The translations under genes were made by a program, and so were the position numbers. A stretch of 64,000 bases of DNA from Closterium sp. NIES-65 (lineage: Eukaryota; Streptophyta; Zygnematophyceae; Desmidiales; Closteriaceae). The stretch's first letter is position 1. Each line of letters begins with the position of its first letter. Below, piece by piece: positions 55,801-64,000 of this stretch. The notes under the pieces are model-generated. The model did no database searches. It was not told the DNA's origin and saw nothing but the letters and a program-made list of their open reading frames with translations. The DNA is taken from contig CANXME010000553.1 in assembly GCA_948144175.1 (NCBI GenBank), positions 620,001-684,000 of the forward strand, in the 5' to 3' direction.

Positions 55801-58197
55801 GCTGGACCTGCGGGTCCTCCTGGAGCTGGAGGTGCTGAGGGCGTTGGTGCTGAGCCTACTGCTGTTGGTCCTGCCGCTGGAGGTGTGGGTGGCGCTGGTG
55901 CTGTCGCTGAGGGTGCTGGTGCTGTCCCTGCTGAGTCTGGAGCTGCCGCACGGCCTCGGCCGTACTTCGTTCCGCTCCTACAGCAGGTTCTTGGTCTTTC
56001 TCCTTCGGTAGAGTGTCCACAGCCTGTCCAGTCGCAGTCACTGTTGGAGCCTTCCTCTCCTCTGCCTGCTCCCTCTCCTTACACTGGTCCTACTGGAGGT
56101 CTTGCTGAGCGTCGTGAGCCTGCGTCTCGTCCCGCGTCGCCTGTTCGTGCTGCTCGCGCTAGTGGTCGCGGTTCGCGTCAGCGTCCTCCTCCTGTCCCTG
56201 GCACGCACCGGATGTCTCTGCGTCCGTCCACTGCTCCTCTGCGTGCCCCTTTGCCTTCGCCTCCTGAGTCCTCTCTTCCTGCGCTTGCCGACCCTGAGTC
56301 GGACTCTCTTCGAGCTGCCAGTCCTACTGTCACGCGTCTGCTTGCTACTGTCGTCACTGACCCCTCTTTTGAGTCCACTGCTGCGTCTGCTCTAGTCGCT
56401 GAGCTCGTTGACTTTGCTGCTCGCTGTCGTCTCGACTACGCTGCTGGTCTTGTTGCTGAGTCTGCGTATGTCTGTCCTCCGTCCGTCGGGGGTGAGTGTG
56501 CTCTTGGCACGGACGTCCTAGAGGACAGACAGGAGGAGTTACAGTGTCTAGCGGCTGCTTCACCTCATCTCGCGTCTGTACTGCTTGCCCCTGAGGGAGA
56601 CCCGGATGCACTAGACATCCCGACTCCGCGTTCTTACGCGGAGGCCGTAGAGGGTCCCTACTCCTCTCAGTGGCAGGCAGCTATGGATGCAGAGATGGCT
56701 TCCTGGAAGTCCACAGGCACCTACGTTGACGCAGTTCCCCCTCCTGGGGCGAACATCGTCAGTGGCATGTGGATCTTCCGGGTGAAGCGGCCGCCGGGCT
56801 CTCCACCTGTCTTCAAGGCGCGGTACGTTGCTCGTGGCTTCAGTCAGCGGCAGGGAGTTGACTACTTTCAGACCTTCTCTCCCACCCCGAAGATGACCAC
56901 TCTTCGGGTGCTGCTGCACATAGCCGCTCAGCGCGACTACGAGCTTCACTCTCTCGACTTCAGCACTGCGTTCCTGCAGGGTAGCCTGCACGAGGAGATC
57001 TGGCTGCGCCGTCCACCTGGCTTCACTGGGACTTTCCCTCCTGGCACCCAGTGGAGCCTCCGACGGCCAGTCTACGGTCTCCGCCAGGCACCGCGTGAGT
57101 GGCACGACACACTGAGGACTACGCTTGCGGCTCTTGGGTTTGCTCCTTCTACTGCTGACCCGTCGCTGTTTCTGCGCACCGACACTTCACTGCCGCCGTT
57201 CTACATCCTCGTGTACGTCGACGACTTGGTCTTTGCCACAGCGGACACTGCTGGACTCGCCTACGTGAAGTCCGAACTGCTGAAGAGACACACGTGCACA
57301 GACCTGGGTGAACTGCGCAGCTACCTTGGCTTGCAGATCACTCGGGACAGAGCACGCCACACCATTACCTTGACTCAGTCACACATGGTGCAGCAGGTCC
57401 TTCAGCGCTTCGGCTTCACGTACTCCTCGCCTCAGGCCACTCCTCTGCCTACTCGCCACTCACTCTCAGCTCTGCCTTCGGATGAGTCCGTAGAGTCGAG
57501 TGGTCCGTATGCAGAGCTTGTTGGCTGCCTCATGTACCTGATGACCTGCACACGACCTGACCTTGCATATCCTCTGAGCATTCTTGCACGCTATGTTGCT
57601 CCTGGGAGACACAGACCAGAGCACATGGCTGCAGCGAAGAGGGTATTGCGCTACCTGTGCAGTACGTCGGGCATGGGGCTTGTGCTTGGAGGGCGGAGTC
57701 CAGTGGTCCTTACCGGCCACGCGGACGCTTCTTGGGCTGACGACCAGGCTACGCAGCGGTCGTCACAGGGTTACACCTTCAGCCTTGGTTCCGGCTCTGT
57801 CTCGTGGCGGTCTACTCGCTCGTCTTCGGTTCTCGGCTCCAGTTGTGAGGCTGAGATCTACGCCGGGGCCATGGCTGCACAGGAGCTTCGCTGGCTCACC
57901 TACCTGCTGACTGACCTTGGAGAGCCGCCTCGTTCTCCTCCAGTGCTGTACGTAGACAACAAGGCCATGCTGGCCTTGTGTCGAGAGCAGCGCTTGGAGC
58001 ACAGAACGAAGCACATTGCTCTGCGCAGCTTCCTTGCTCGTGAGCTGCAGCAGCGTGGTCAGTTGCGACTTGCGTACGTGGCCTCTGAGGCCAACACTGC
58101 TGATGTGTTCACCAAGGCACTCGCGCCTTGTGACCATCAACGCTTTTGCACCCAGCTGGGTCTTGTGCCTGTCTTGCCTCACTTGCTCTCCTCTTGA
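52882..58197 (+). CDS. pol: Copia pol polyprotein (protease, integrase, reverse transcriptase, RNase H)
   Basis: 1771 codons without interruption. Order: SLTPQQLREWYA repeats and a Cys/His cluster (C..C...H....C, residues about 85-110); protease TLDSGASRSFF (Asp 228); GAG-pre-integrase LLWHHRLGHPS; integrase DVWGPAPVRG (Asp 452), LHSDRGGEFS and DSPQQNGIAERR; a long Gly/Ala/Glu linker with a duplicated segment (55310-55960); reverse transcriptase with DFSTAFLQGSL and YVDDLVFA (Asp 1447); RNase H with HADASWADD and ending NTADVFTKALA. Protease-integrase-RT-RNase H order is Copia. The enzymes look active; particle formation would need gag from another copy. Confidence 0.93.
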   Translation: MRSQMQPQRRRRESLTPQQLREWYAGWGCRGGDATPTTTPAASTRGGGQMQLPRPSRVSLTPRQLREWYAQSGGSLSAVRCSYVIRTGTRTGQPCGTRSHTPSRCFARLSDAWRTVFGDEAELPDWVELLRQRVDIYALDYDAILTAMYALPTSADRAGHLCVPPDPGIGPAALATGEAAALGASESPAPGTGTAAALGARESASSGAGEAALSGTALASASLTFTLDSGASRSFFRDRTTLTPLGRPVAVSLADPSGGPVLAHFSTVLPCPAAPSGTLSGLYLPSFSTNLVSGADLQDAGVHQFTPASQRVTHCTDARTGRHLATFSRRPGSSLYTLTTESPPVPASGQVAASGQVFAAASRSGPESAPCTCRLLSHETLLWHHRLGHPSLPRLRSMASRVLVSGLPQSLPPLPSGPGPSCVPCVEGRLRATPHSSHFPPTEAPLQTLHMDVWGPAPVRGQDYERYFLLVVDDYSRYTTVLPLRSKGEVTEVLIDWIREARLRLMKSFGSDFPVLRLHSDRGGEFSSGLLRAYCRARGIRQSFTLPDSPQQNGIAERRIGMVMDVARTSMMHAAAPHFLWPFAVRYAAHQLNLHPRVSRPAMSPALLWTGKVGDASVFRVWGSRAFVRDLSADKLSPRAAPCVFLGFHTDAPGWQFYHPSSRRVLSSQDVTFDESVPFYRLFPYRTPSLPPPPDFLVPVPPPVDPLPPQVPAPSGVSQVDAVDPVEVTGDSGAAAGAEPGGADSGGAVRGGAEPGGATAGGTGPAGATAESAQPGGAEQGGAVPGGDGSGGAGSGAAEPGGAASGAAEPGVSPAAASRREPLSPQELREWFARRWRRAAESGGAAGAGAGASSTVEGAGAAGPGATGPAGPPGAGAAEGVGAEPAAVGPAAGGVGGAGAVSEGAGAVPAASGAAEHGVSPAAASRREPLSPQELREWYARRWRRAAESGGAAGAGAGASSTVEGAGAAGPGAAGPAGPPGAGGAEGVGAEPTAVGPAAGGVGGAGAVAEGAGAVPAESGAAARPRPYFVPLLQQVLGLSPSVECPQPVQSQSLLEPSSPLPAPSPYTGPTGGLAERREPASRPASPVRAARASGRGSRQRPPPVPGTHRMSLRPSTAPLRAPLPSPPESSLPALADPESDSLRAASPTVTRLLATVVTDPSFESTAASALVAELVDFAARCRLDYAAGLVAESAYVCPPSVGGECALGTDVLEDRQEELQCLAAASPHLASVLLAPEGDPDALDIPTPRSYAEAVEGPYSSQWQAAMDAEMASWKSTGTYVDAVPPPGANIVSGMWIFRVKRPPGSPPVFKARYVARGFSQRQGVDYFQTFSPTPKMTTLRVLLHIAAQRDYELHSLDFSTAFLQGSLHEEIWLRRPPGFTGTFPPGTQWSLRRPVYGLRQAPREWHDTLRTTLAALGFAPSTADPSLFLRTDTSLPPFYILVYVDDLVFATADTAGLAYVKSELLKRHTCTDLGELRSYLGLQITRDRARHTITLTQSHMVQQVLQRFGFTYSSPQATPLPTRHSLSALPSDESVESSGPYAELVGCLMYLMTCTRPDLAYPLSILARYVAPGRHRPEHMAAAKRVLRYLCSTSGMGLVLGGRSPVVLTGHADASWADDQATQRSSQGYTFSLGSGSVSWRSTRSSSVLGSSCEAEIYAGAMAAQELRWLTYLLTDLGEPPRSPPVLYVDNKAMLALCREQRLEHRTKHIALRSFLARELQQRGQLRLAYVASEANTADVFTKALAPCDHQRFCTQLGLVPVLPHLLSS

Positions 58198-58542
58198 CTT
58201 CACTTGTACTGTGACATATATATATACCTGCTCTTGCTTGTCTAGTTTTATATATATGTCTGTACTCCTGCATGTGAACTGGCCTCTGGCCCTGCTCTTG
58301 TGCTCGGACTGTGTGGTGACTTTGTGATCCACCCTGAGCTTGCTTTGCTTTGCTTGACTGGTCTTGTGACCCCTTGTTCTCCCCCACTTTGCCTATGGGG
58401 GTGTGTCAAACATTATATATGTTATGCTTGTGTAGGTTACAGTGGGTTAGCCTATAGGGGGTACACAATTCTAGGGTTTCCTACTTGTACTCATTTTCAC
58501 TGCTAGTTCATTCATTTCCTGTTCGCTTATTCTCACAAATAT

Positions 58543-59100
58543 CGTCAGCCCTGGGTATGACGGTAATTCTTCTTGCGTGGGAGGCAAACACGGTATGTAG
58601 AAAATACTTATTTTGCTTGAAACCTTAGGAATCGGTGAAAGTGCAAATATCGCAGGATCGTCTGCAAATATCAAGCCCCACAATCGAGTGTGCAAATCGA
58701 TTGACGAAACGTGGCAACTGCAACGCTGTAACGACCGTACCTGAGAATTGACAGATCTCATGCTATAAGTGATCAGTCGCATTCACACATTGCACAGAAT
58801 TTTTGGCCAAAATGCGTACTGTAGCTTGGTTACAACGTACTTGGTAGGATAACCAATCCGCATATCGATCGCGATTGACGATTGACTGTCTACTTTCAAC
58901 GCGTCCTTAACAGGTTCTGAGATTATTCAAACGTTTGGGAGTTACAAACTCTCATAACAGTTACTCAACTAAACTGTACTACTGAACGGAGCAACGGCGT
59001 TTCGCATGCGTTCGCTCGGGCAAATACGTGACTGTGGGTGGACAGCGAGAACTTTGTATCCATTTAGTTGGATAGTATCCACATGTTACACCTGGTACAG
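58543..59100. other. No gene recognised
   Basis: Flank of the Copia element. AT-balanced sequence with short frames only. Confidence 0.5.
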
Positions 59101-60704
59101 TAGGTGGGTGGGTTAGTTTTTTAGCACCCAATGGCTGTTTCGCAGGAAAGCACTTACGGGATGGCTATTTCACAGGAAAGCATCCATCCATCCAAACTGT
59201 TCAGCATTGCTATTGTTCTGCCACTGGCCCACTGTCTTTCTCCCCCGCCCCGTTTCGGCACGACGCCTGTAAATGTTTTTGATAACTGGACAGTTCGTTT
59301 GATAATGTTTTTGCAAAATCATTTGCTTTTCCTCACCCTTAACCACCAGTGGATACTTGGGGTTCATTGTGCTCCTCCTGCCACCATCCTTGACAGCACT
59401 TCCCACCCAGTCTTGAGGAACCAACCTCAGGTATTTTCCTCTTACCTCTCACCACCTCTCTGCACCTTCACCCCCTTACCTGTCGTAACTGCACGATCGA
59501 GTTTGCTCCGCCACCTCCAGCTCTTACGTCGGCTCGGCAGCCTTTATAAAAGCCTTGCACCTGCACTCACACACACGCATGTGCGCCTCACGGAAGCTGG
59601 CAATTATTTTATTCGCTGCGCCGCCCCCCTTGAATCTCGCCGGACAGCATGATGACAAACAACAGCCAAATAAAGCCATCGGCCCGTCCAATGGCAACGA
59701 CTGCGGAAGCAAATGATTGCCTTCAATTCCCAGGCTGGGTAGTTGCGTCAGACTTGCTTCGGAAGCTCAATCGCGATCTAAATCGCGATCCCGCCGCGGA
59801 ACCCAACATGGGCGTTGGAACGGCTCCAAATAAAGCCATCGGAGCTTGAGCCTGGCCAGAACGTGTCCTGATATCTGTCCATGTAAATGCGCTGATTTGA
59901 TTTTAGAGTCTGCGCTGCTGGGGTCAGGAGACGTGCAATACGGAAACATGCGGGAGGTGGTCGTTGCGCGCGTCTCCCCCCATGCGTGTAGGGTGGGGGG
60001 GAATCGCGAAAGATGATGGCGAGCATCCTCTCCACTTCCCGCGGTCGCCGTCGTCGACCCGAATTCCCTCGCTCGACCGCCACGGCCCATGACTCGTACG
60101 CTTTCTGTCACCCTCTCGGGAATCGGGATTCCACCGCAAAACAACCTCCCCCATCTCCACGCCAGTCGGTGGGTGGAATGCCTGGCGCTACTGGTCCAAC
60201 ACAAGGCTCTCTCGCTCTCGGATCGGACCCCGTTGCACACCGTCGACGATGGACCTGTCTACTATTTAGTCTATATTCATCGCCGCTGTACTTCCCACTT
60301 TACTTCCACAAGCTCGGTGATTCTCCCTCCTCCCACTGGTCATTCTCCATAAGCATCAATTGGTGCTTGAAGCACTAGCTGGTGTTTGAGCTCAGGGCCG
60401 CAACGAAACACGTTCGCGATCATACACCCCACGAACGAGGTGCCTTCCTTCCCTCCAAAGACCGCCATTTCTCTCGTTTAACGCAAGCCGCAGTGAGGAT
60501 TTGGATTTATCTGCGATCCCCAAATCACGCCGCTTCTGGCGCGCACCCGTTTCTGCTTCGAGGCTCGCTTGCCCTTTCCCACTCGGATCGCATTGATCGT
60601 AACGGACGAGCCGCAAGCTTCCAGGGTGTGCCACTAATTCCACTAATTCCAGGGTGTGCCACTAATTCCAGGGTGTGCCACTAATTCCAGTTCTTCCAGC
60701 GGCC
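59101..60704. promoter_or_regulatory. Upstream region of the second MYB-like gene (duplicated segment)
   Basis: Shares ordered blocks with 43850-45126 (see that entry) but is clearly diverged. A triplicated short repeat CTAATTCCAGGGTGTGCCA lies at 60631-60690 just before the start codon. Confidence 0.4.
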
Positions 60705-63700
60705 ATGGCGTCGCAGCTAACGGAGTCGCGACATGGAGGCTCGCAGCCTTTCCCCGTGGCGGATTCGCCTCCCATTCTGCGATTCGCGCCTTCCTCGCAA
60801 CCATGGACGATGGAGGTACGGACGCTCCGAATTCACTTACTACTATGCCGTACCATCCACGATCTGTGTCGCTCATCCCTCTGTCGCTCACCCTCCGTCC
60901 TCACCCTCCGTCACTCACCCTCCGTCACTCACCCTCCAACACTCACCCTCTGTCGCCCACCCTCTGTCGCCCACCCTCTGTCGCCCACCCTCTATCGCCC
61001 ACCCTCTGTCGCCCACCCTCTATCGCCCACCCTCTGTCGCCCACCCTCTGCCGCTCCTCGATCGCCCTCGCTTTCCTTCTGTTCCTTACCCACTATCTCT
61101 TACCTTCTATCGCTCACCCTCCGTCCTAGCCGTTAATTGTTCCCCCCCCATGACTTCCATCTTTCAGGAGGAAGCGGTGCTGCTGCGTCCCCCAATCGCT
61201 TACCTTCCGTCGCTAAATGTCCGTCCCTTACTCTCTATCGCGTATCCCCGTCATTGCTTCCATCCGGCAGGAGGACGCGGTGCTGCTGCGGTACGCGCTG
61301 AGGCACGGCACGCGGCAGTGGGGGCGGCTGGTGCGAGGCAGGCAGCTCGCACGCGGCAACAAGGCGTGCTGCAACCGCTTCCTCTTCCTAAAGAAGTGAG
61401 CCCCAGGGGTGCAAAGTCGTGCAACCGCTTCCTCTTCCTCAAGAAGTGAGCCCTGCATGCATGCAAGCCACAATGCCATTTGCTGCAACCGTTTACGCTT
61501 CCTCAAAAAGTGAGCCCCGGAAGTGCAAAGGCGTGAGTTATTAATGTATGGTGCAATTGCTTCTTCTTTCTCAAAAAGTGAGCCCCATGCTGACTGCTTC
61601 CTCTTTCTCAAAAAGTGAGCGCGACACGCCTTACTGTCGGAGTCCGCTCGTTGCTGCCTTGAGATGAGACTATAAGTGGCACTCTTTGCTTCTAACCTTG
61701 CAAGATTCGTTGTTATATTGGTCACAACTTTCGTCACAGCTCTCACATTTATCCAGCCCATGCTTTTCCCTCACAATCTCCGTGTTTTCAGGAAGTTTAC
61801 CCAGAAGCATGCTGACGTCATACTGCCAGCTCAGCAACAAATTGAGCAAGGCGCGGCCGTTTCCTCGTTCGTCGCCCAACCACAACGTCACATGTGGAGC
61901 CGTCCTGATGTGGCGCTGCAATATGGCGGGCTGTCATTGGTCGAGTGCATGCAGCTGTTCCTCCCCCCTGGTCTCCGAGACACCCCGGTAGCATCTGATG
62001 TTTCACCTGATCATTCACCTGACTTCAATCCAGCACCTGCTGCTGCTGCTGGTACTACTACTTGGAGAGGGCATGCAATAGCAGCAGCAGCAGGAGCAGC
62101 AGCAGCACCACCGAGCACCACGGCAGCATCGGCATGGGCGACAGCTCACCAGTTGGCCCACTGTCTGTTTCCAGAATCACATGCCACGGATTCACACCCC
62201 GTGGATAGGGGGACCAAGAGGCCTCGCAATGACACCACGGGATGCAGCACTGATGCCGCTCACACCAGCATGCATCATCAAGGCCTGTCGCCCACTCAGC
62301 TTCAGGGTATCGGGGCTGCTGATGTCTCGGCTGTGCGCTCGCTGCGTCCGCGAGCCACCGACAGCGAGAGCTGCCAGCAACAGTGCGATAGCAGGTGAGG
62401 CTATGATGCGTGAGCTCGTGACTCTTTTTGGTGAGGGCTTTGTGCTTCGCTTGCTCATGCGCAGAGCACACATCAGATGTACACTCTGGTCCTCATGAGT
62501 TCTTCCCGGTTTCTCTCCTCTTCTCTGCTCTTTCCAGGCCAACAATCCCGCCATCGTGGCTTCTGACCTTACTTCTGCAGCAAAAACAACAGCAAAAGCT
62601 GCGGCAGCAGCAGCAGCAGCAGCAGGAGGAGGAGGAGCATCAAGAGCAACAGGAGCAGAAGCAGCAGCCGTCACTGCTCACAAAGGATCTAGTCAGTTCC
62701 AAGCCATCTCAGTCGTTCCAGTCCCTGCGCAATCCCTCGTTCTCTCCACCCACCCACTGCAGCAGCGCACCCACGTTAGGCTCTCTCCCTGCCCTTGACT
62801 GGCCTCTCTCCTTTGCAACCTCCCTTACACCCTCCATCACGCCCTCCTTTGCATCCTCCCTCTCACCCTCTTTTTCACCCTCCCTCGCAAGCTCCCTCTC
62901 ACCCACCCACGTGTCCATCACTCACCCCTACCTGTCCAGCCATCTCACATCCGCGTCCCCATGGCAATCCACCTCTCGCCCGCCTTTCACCTTTGGTCTC
63001 CTTCCAAGCTTCCCCGCTCTGCATTCCGCCCTTCCCCATAGCCTTTCCCCATCCCTTGGCTCGACCATTCCTCCCCACGCCGCTCCCCCCACCGCTACCC
63101 CCACCACTTCCCCCATTGCTCTACACAGCCCACTCACGTCTCCTCCATCCGCCACACCCTCTCCTTCCTCTCACCGCCACTCTGCTGCTCCTTTCACACC
63201 CACGTCTCCCATAACAGCAGCGACGCCACCGGTGTCATCAGCCCCTTCCACCGTTATCAACCGTGGCCCACCGCACTCTCTCCCCTCCTTCCCCTCGCTC
63301 TCTGCTCTTCAATCAGCCCTCCACACTCCACCCGCCAAAGCACCTCCCACACTCTCCGACCCATCGCAGCAATTCTCTTCTCAGCATCTCCTGTCTCAGC
63401 GCTACCCTTCCCGCAGTGCCTCCCCAAGCAACGCTGCTTCCTCCTCGTCTGTTGATGGCTCCCTGCCTTCCTCTCAGATCTCCTTCTAGCCCTCTTCTCA
63501 ATGCACCGCTGCGCCCATGGAATCACAGCAGCTGCAAGCCACATCCACACCGTCAGCAGGAGAAGCCTCAGCAGCTGCTCCGCACCCATCCACACCAGCA
63601 CCATCCGCAAGCATGCTTCCCAAGCTTCCCGTTCCGCCTGTGCTTCCACCAGAGCTCACTGAAAGCATGGCACCAGCAGCAGCCCTTCCAACCCCGTTGT

Positions 63701-64000
63701 ATCATGCATCGATGGACGCAGCTCCCTTGTCTTCATCTGCTCTGAATGCAGCACACGCGAGGCCGCACAAGGCACCTAGTACGAGCCGAGGCGTGCTGCC
63801 CCCCGCTGCTCTGGAATTTGCCCGCTCTTTATTTTCCGGGCTGCCCGGCAGGGATGATCCCGAGGAAGGCGAGAGCAGGAACGGGCAGCAAGCATGGGAG
63901 CACACGTGCACGAGTGCGAGGCAATGTGTGCCCAGTGCAGGGGAAAGCCTGCCAAGCCTCGGCCAACCTTCACTTGCTGAAATGGTTACTGCATCAACTG
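60705..64000 (+). CDS. MYB-like DNA-binding protein, copy 2, with in-frame stop; runs off window
   Basis: Same structure as copy 1. Exons 60705-60815, 61271-61395, 61792-62394 and 62538 onward join to PWTMEEDAVLLRYALRHGTR, GNKACCNRFLFLKKK, TQKHADVILPAQQQ and MWSRPDVALQYGG. Exon 4 meets TAG at 63487-63489 (596 codons). The same frame then continues open to the window end and encodes the C-terminus conserved in copy 1 (RGVLPPAALEFARS, SGLPGRD, CTSAR, and PSLAEMVT against PSLSDMVT). Either a recent nonsense mutation truncates the protein or the stop is bypassed. Confidence 0.65.
60890..61060. repeat. CACCCTCTGTCGCC tandem repeat in intron 1 of MYB-like gene 2
   Basis: About twelve near-copies of CCCTCTGTCGCCCA between exons 1 and 2. 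Copy 1 has only one or two such units at 45455. Confidence 0.75.
61396..61620 (+). repeat. Repeated exon 2 donor region in MYB-like gene 2
   Basis: After the exon 2 end at 61395, four further copies of the exon end plus donor end at 61445, 61509, 61577 and 61614, each CTTCCTCTT..TCAA(A/G)AA|GTGAG. Spacings of 50, 64, 68 and 37 bp are irregular. Confidence 0.85.

Larger units (their letters stand above)
51707..58537 (+). mobile_element. Copia retrotransposon, nearly intact but without gag
   Basis: 134-bp LTRs 51707-51840 and 58404-58537 (TGTCAAACATTATATATG...TATTCTCACA) differ at two positions seen, so the insertion is recent. Flanks GATAT and AATAT are a 5-bp target duplication with one mismatch. 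The primer-binding site TGGTATAGAGCGGG follows the left LTR; the polypurine tract CTATGGGGGTG precedes the right. The leader 51850-52800 consists of CGGCCCCGCC-type repeats, and no gag domain follows it. Confidence 0.94.

Noticed and set aside
55024..56041. Ser/Arg-rich minus-strand and Leu/Val-rich plus-strand ORFs in the Copia linker
   Set aside because: Shadow frames of the repetitive Gly/Ala/Glu linker; the pol frame over the region is uninterrupted.

Overview
This is a eukaryotic nuclear window. The genes are intron-split with GT-AG junctions, about two thirds of the bases are retrotransposons or tandem repeats, and there are no bacterial-style operons. A plant-type ATP-dependent phosphofructokinase and short-LTR Copia and chromodomain Ty3/gypsy elements suggest a green-lineage genome. 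A GC-rich streptophyte alga (for example a zygnematophyte such as Closterium) is my best guess; no marker here settles it.

Layout. 1-20154: a head-to-tail array of non-LTR retrotransposons (LINEs) of the restriction-like-endonuclease type: four long copies (A-D) and two 5'-truncated copies of a second subfamily. Nearly all copies end in a (GA)n tract and abut the next copy. 20168-29967 (minus): eleven exons of a phosphofructokinase gene whose 3' end runs into the array; its introns are filled with minisatellites, partial exon copies and short palindromes. 30375-42087: a decayed Ty3/gypsy element with 342-bp LTRs, carrying a non-autonomous LTR element in its 5' LTR (30429-31969), a Copia element in its pol gene (35341-39770, minus) and an AT-rich 246-bp insertion (35011-35256). 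43850-48454 and 59100-64000: a segmental duplication carrying two paralogous MYB-like genes on the plus strand. Between them lie a TA-flanked miniature transposon (48824-49292), a second non-autonomous LTR element (49359-50904) and a nearly intact Copia element (51707-58537).

Main observations. (1) The LINE family has a second, antisense gene over its 5' region. In one 135-nt block, 19 of 23 differences between copies B and D fall on third codon positions of the antisense frame, which are second positions of the sense frame. (2) The array appears to grow by insertion into its own (GA)n tails. (3) In the phosphofructokinase gene, introns appear to have grown by repeated tandem copying of splice-site regions, and five related palindromes each sit between two direct repeats. 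(4) The two MYB genes carry several copies of one 5' splice site in the same intron. (5) Two Copia copies are complementary: one keeps gag but has lost reverse transcriptase, the other keeps reverse transcriptase but lacks gag.

All coordinates, exon borders and alignments were made by eye; no searches were run.
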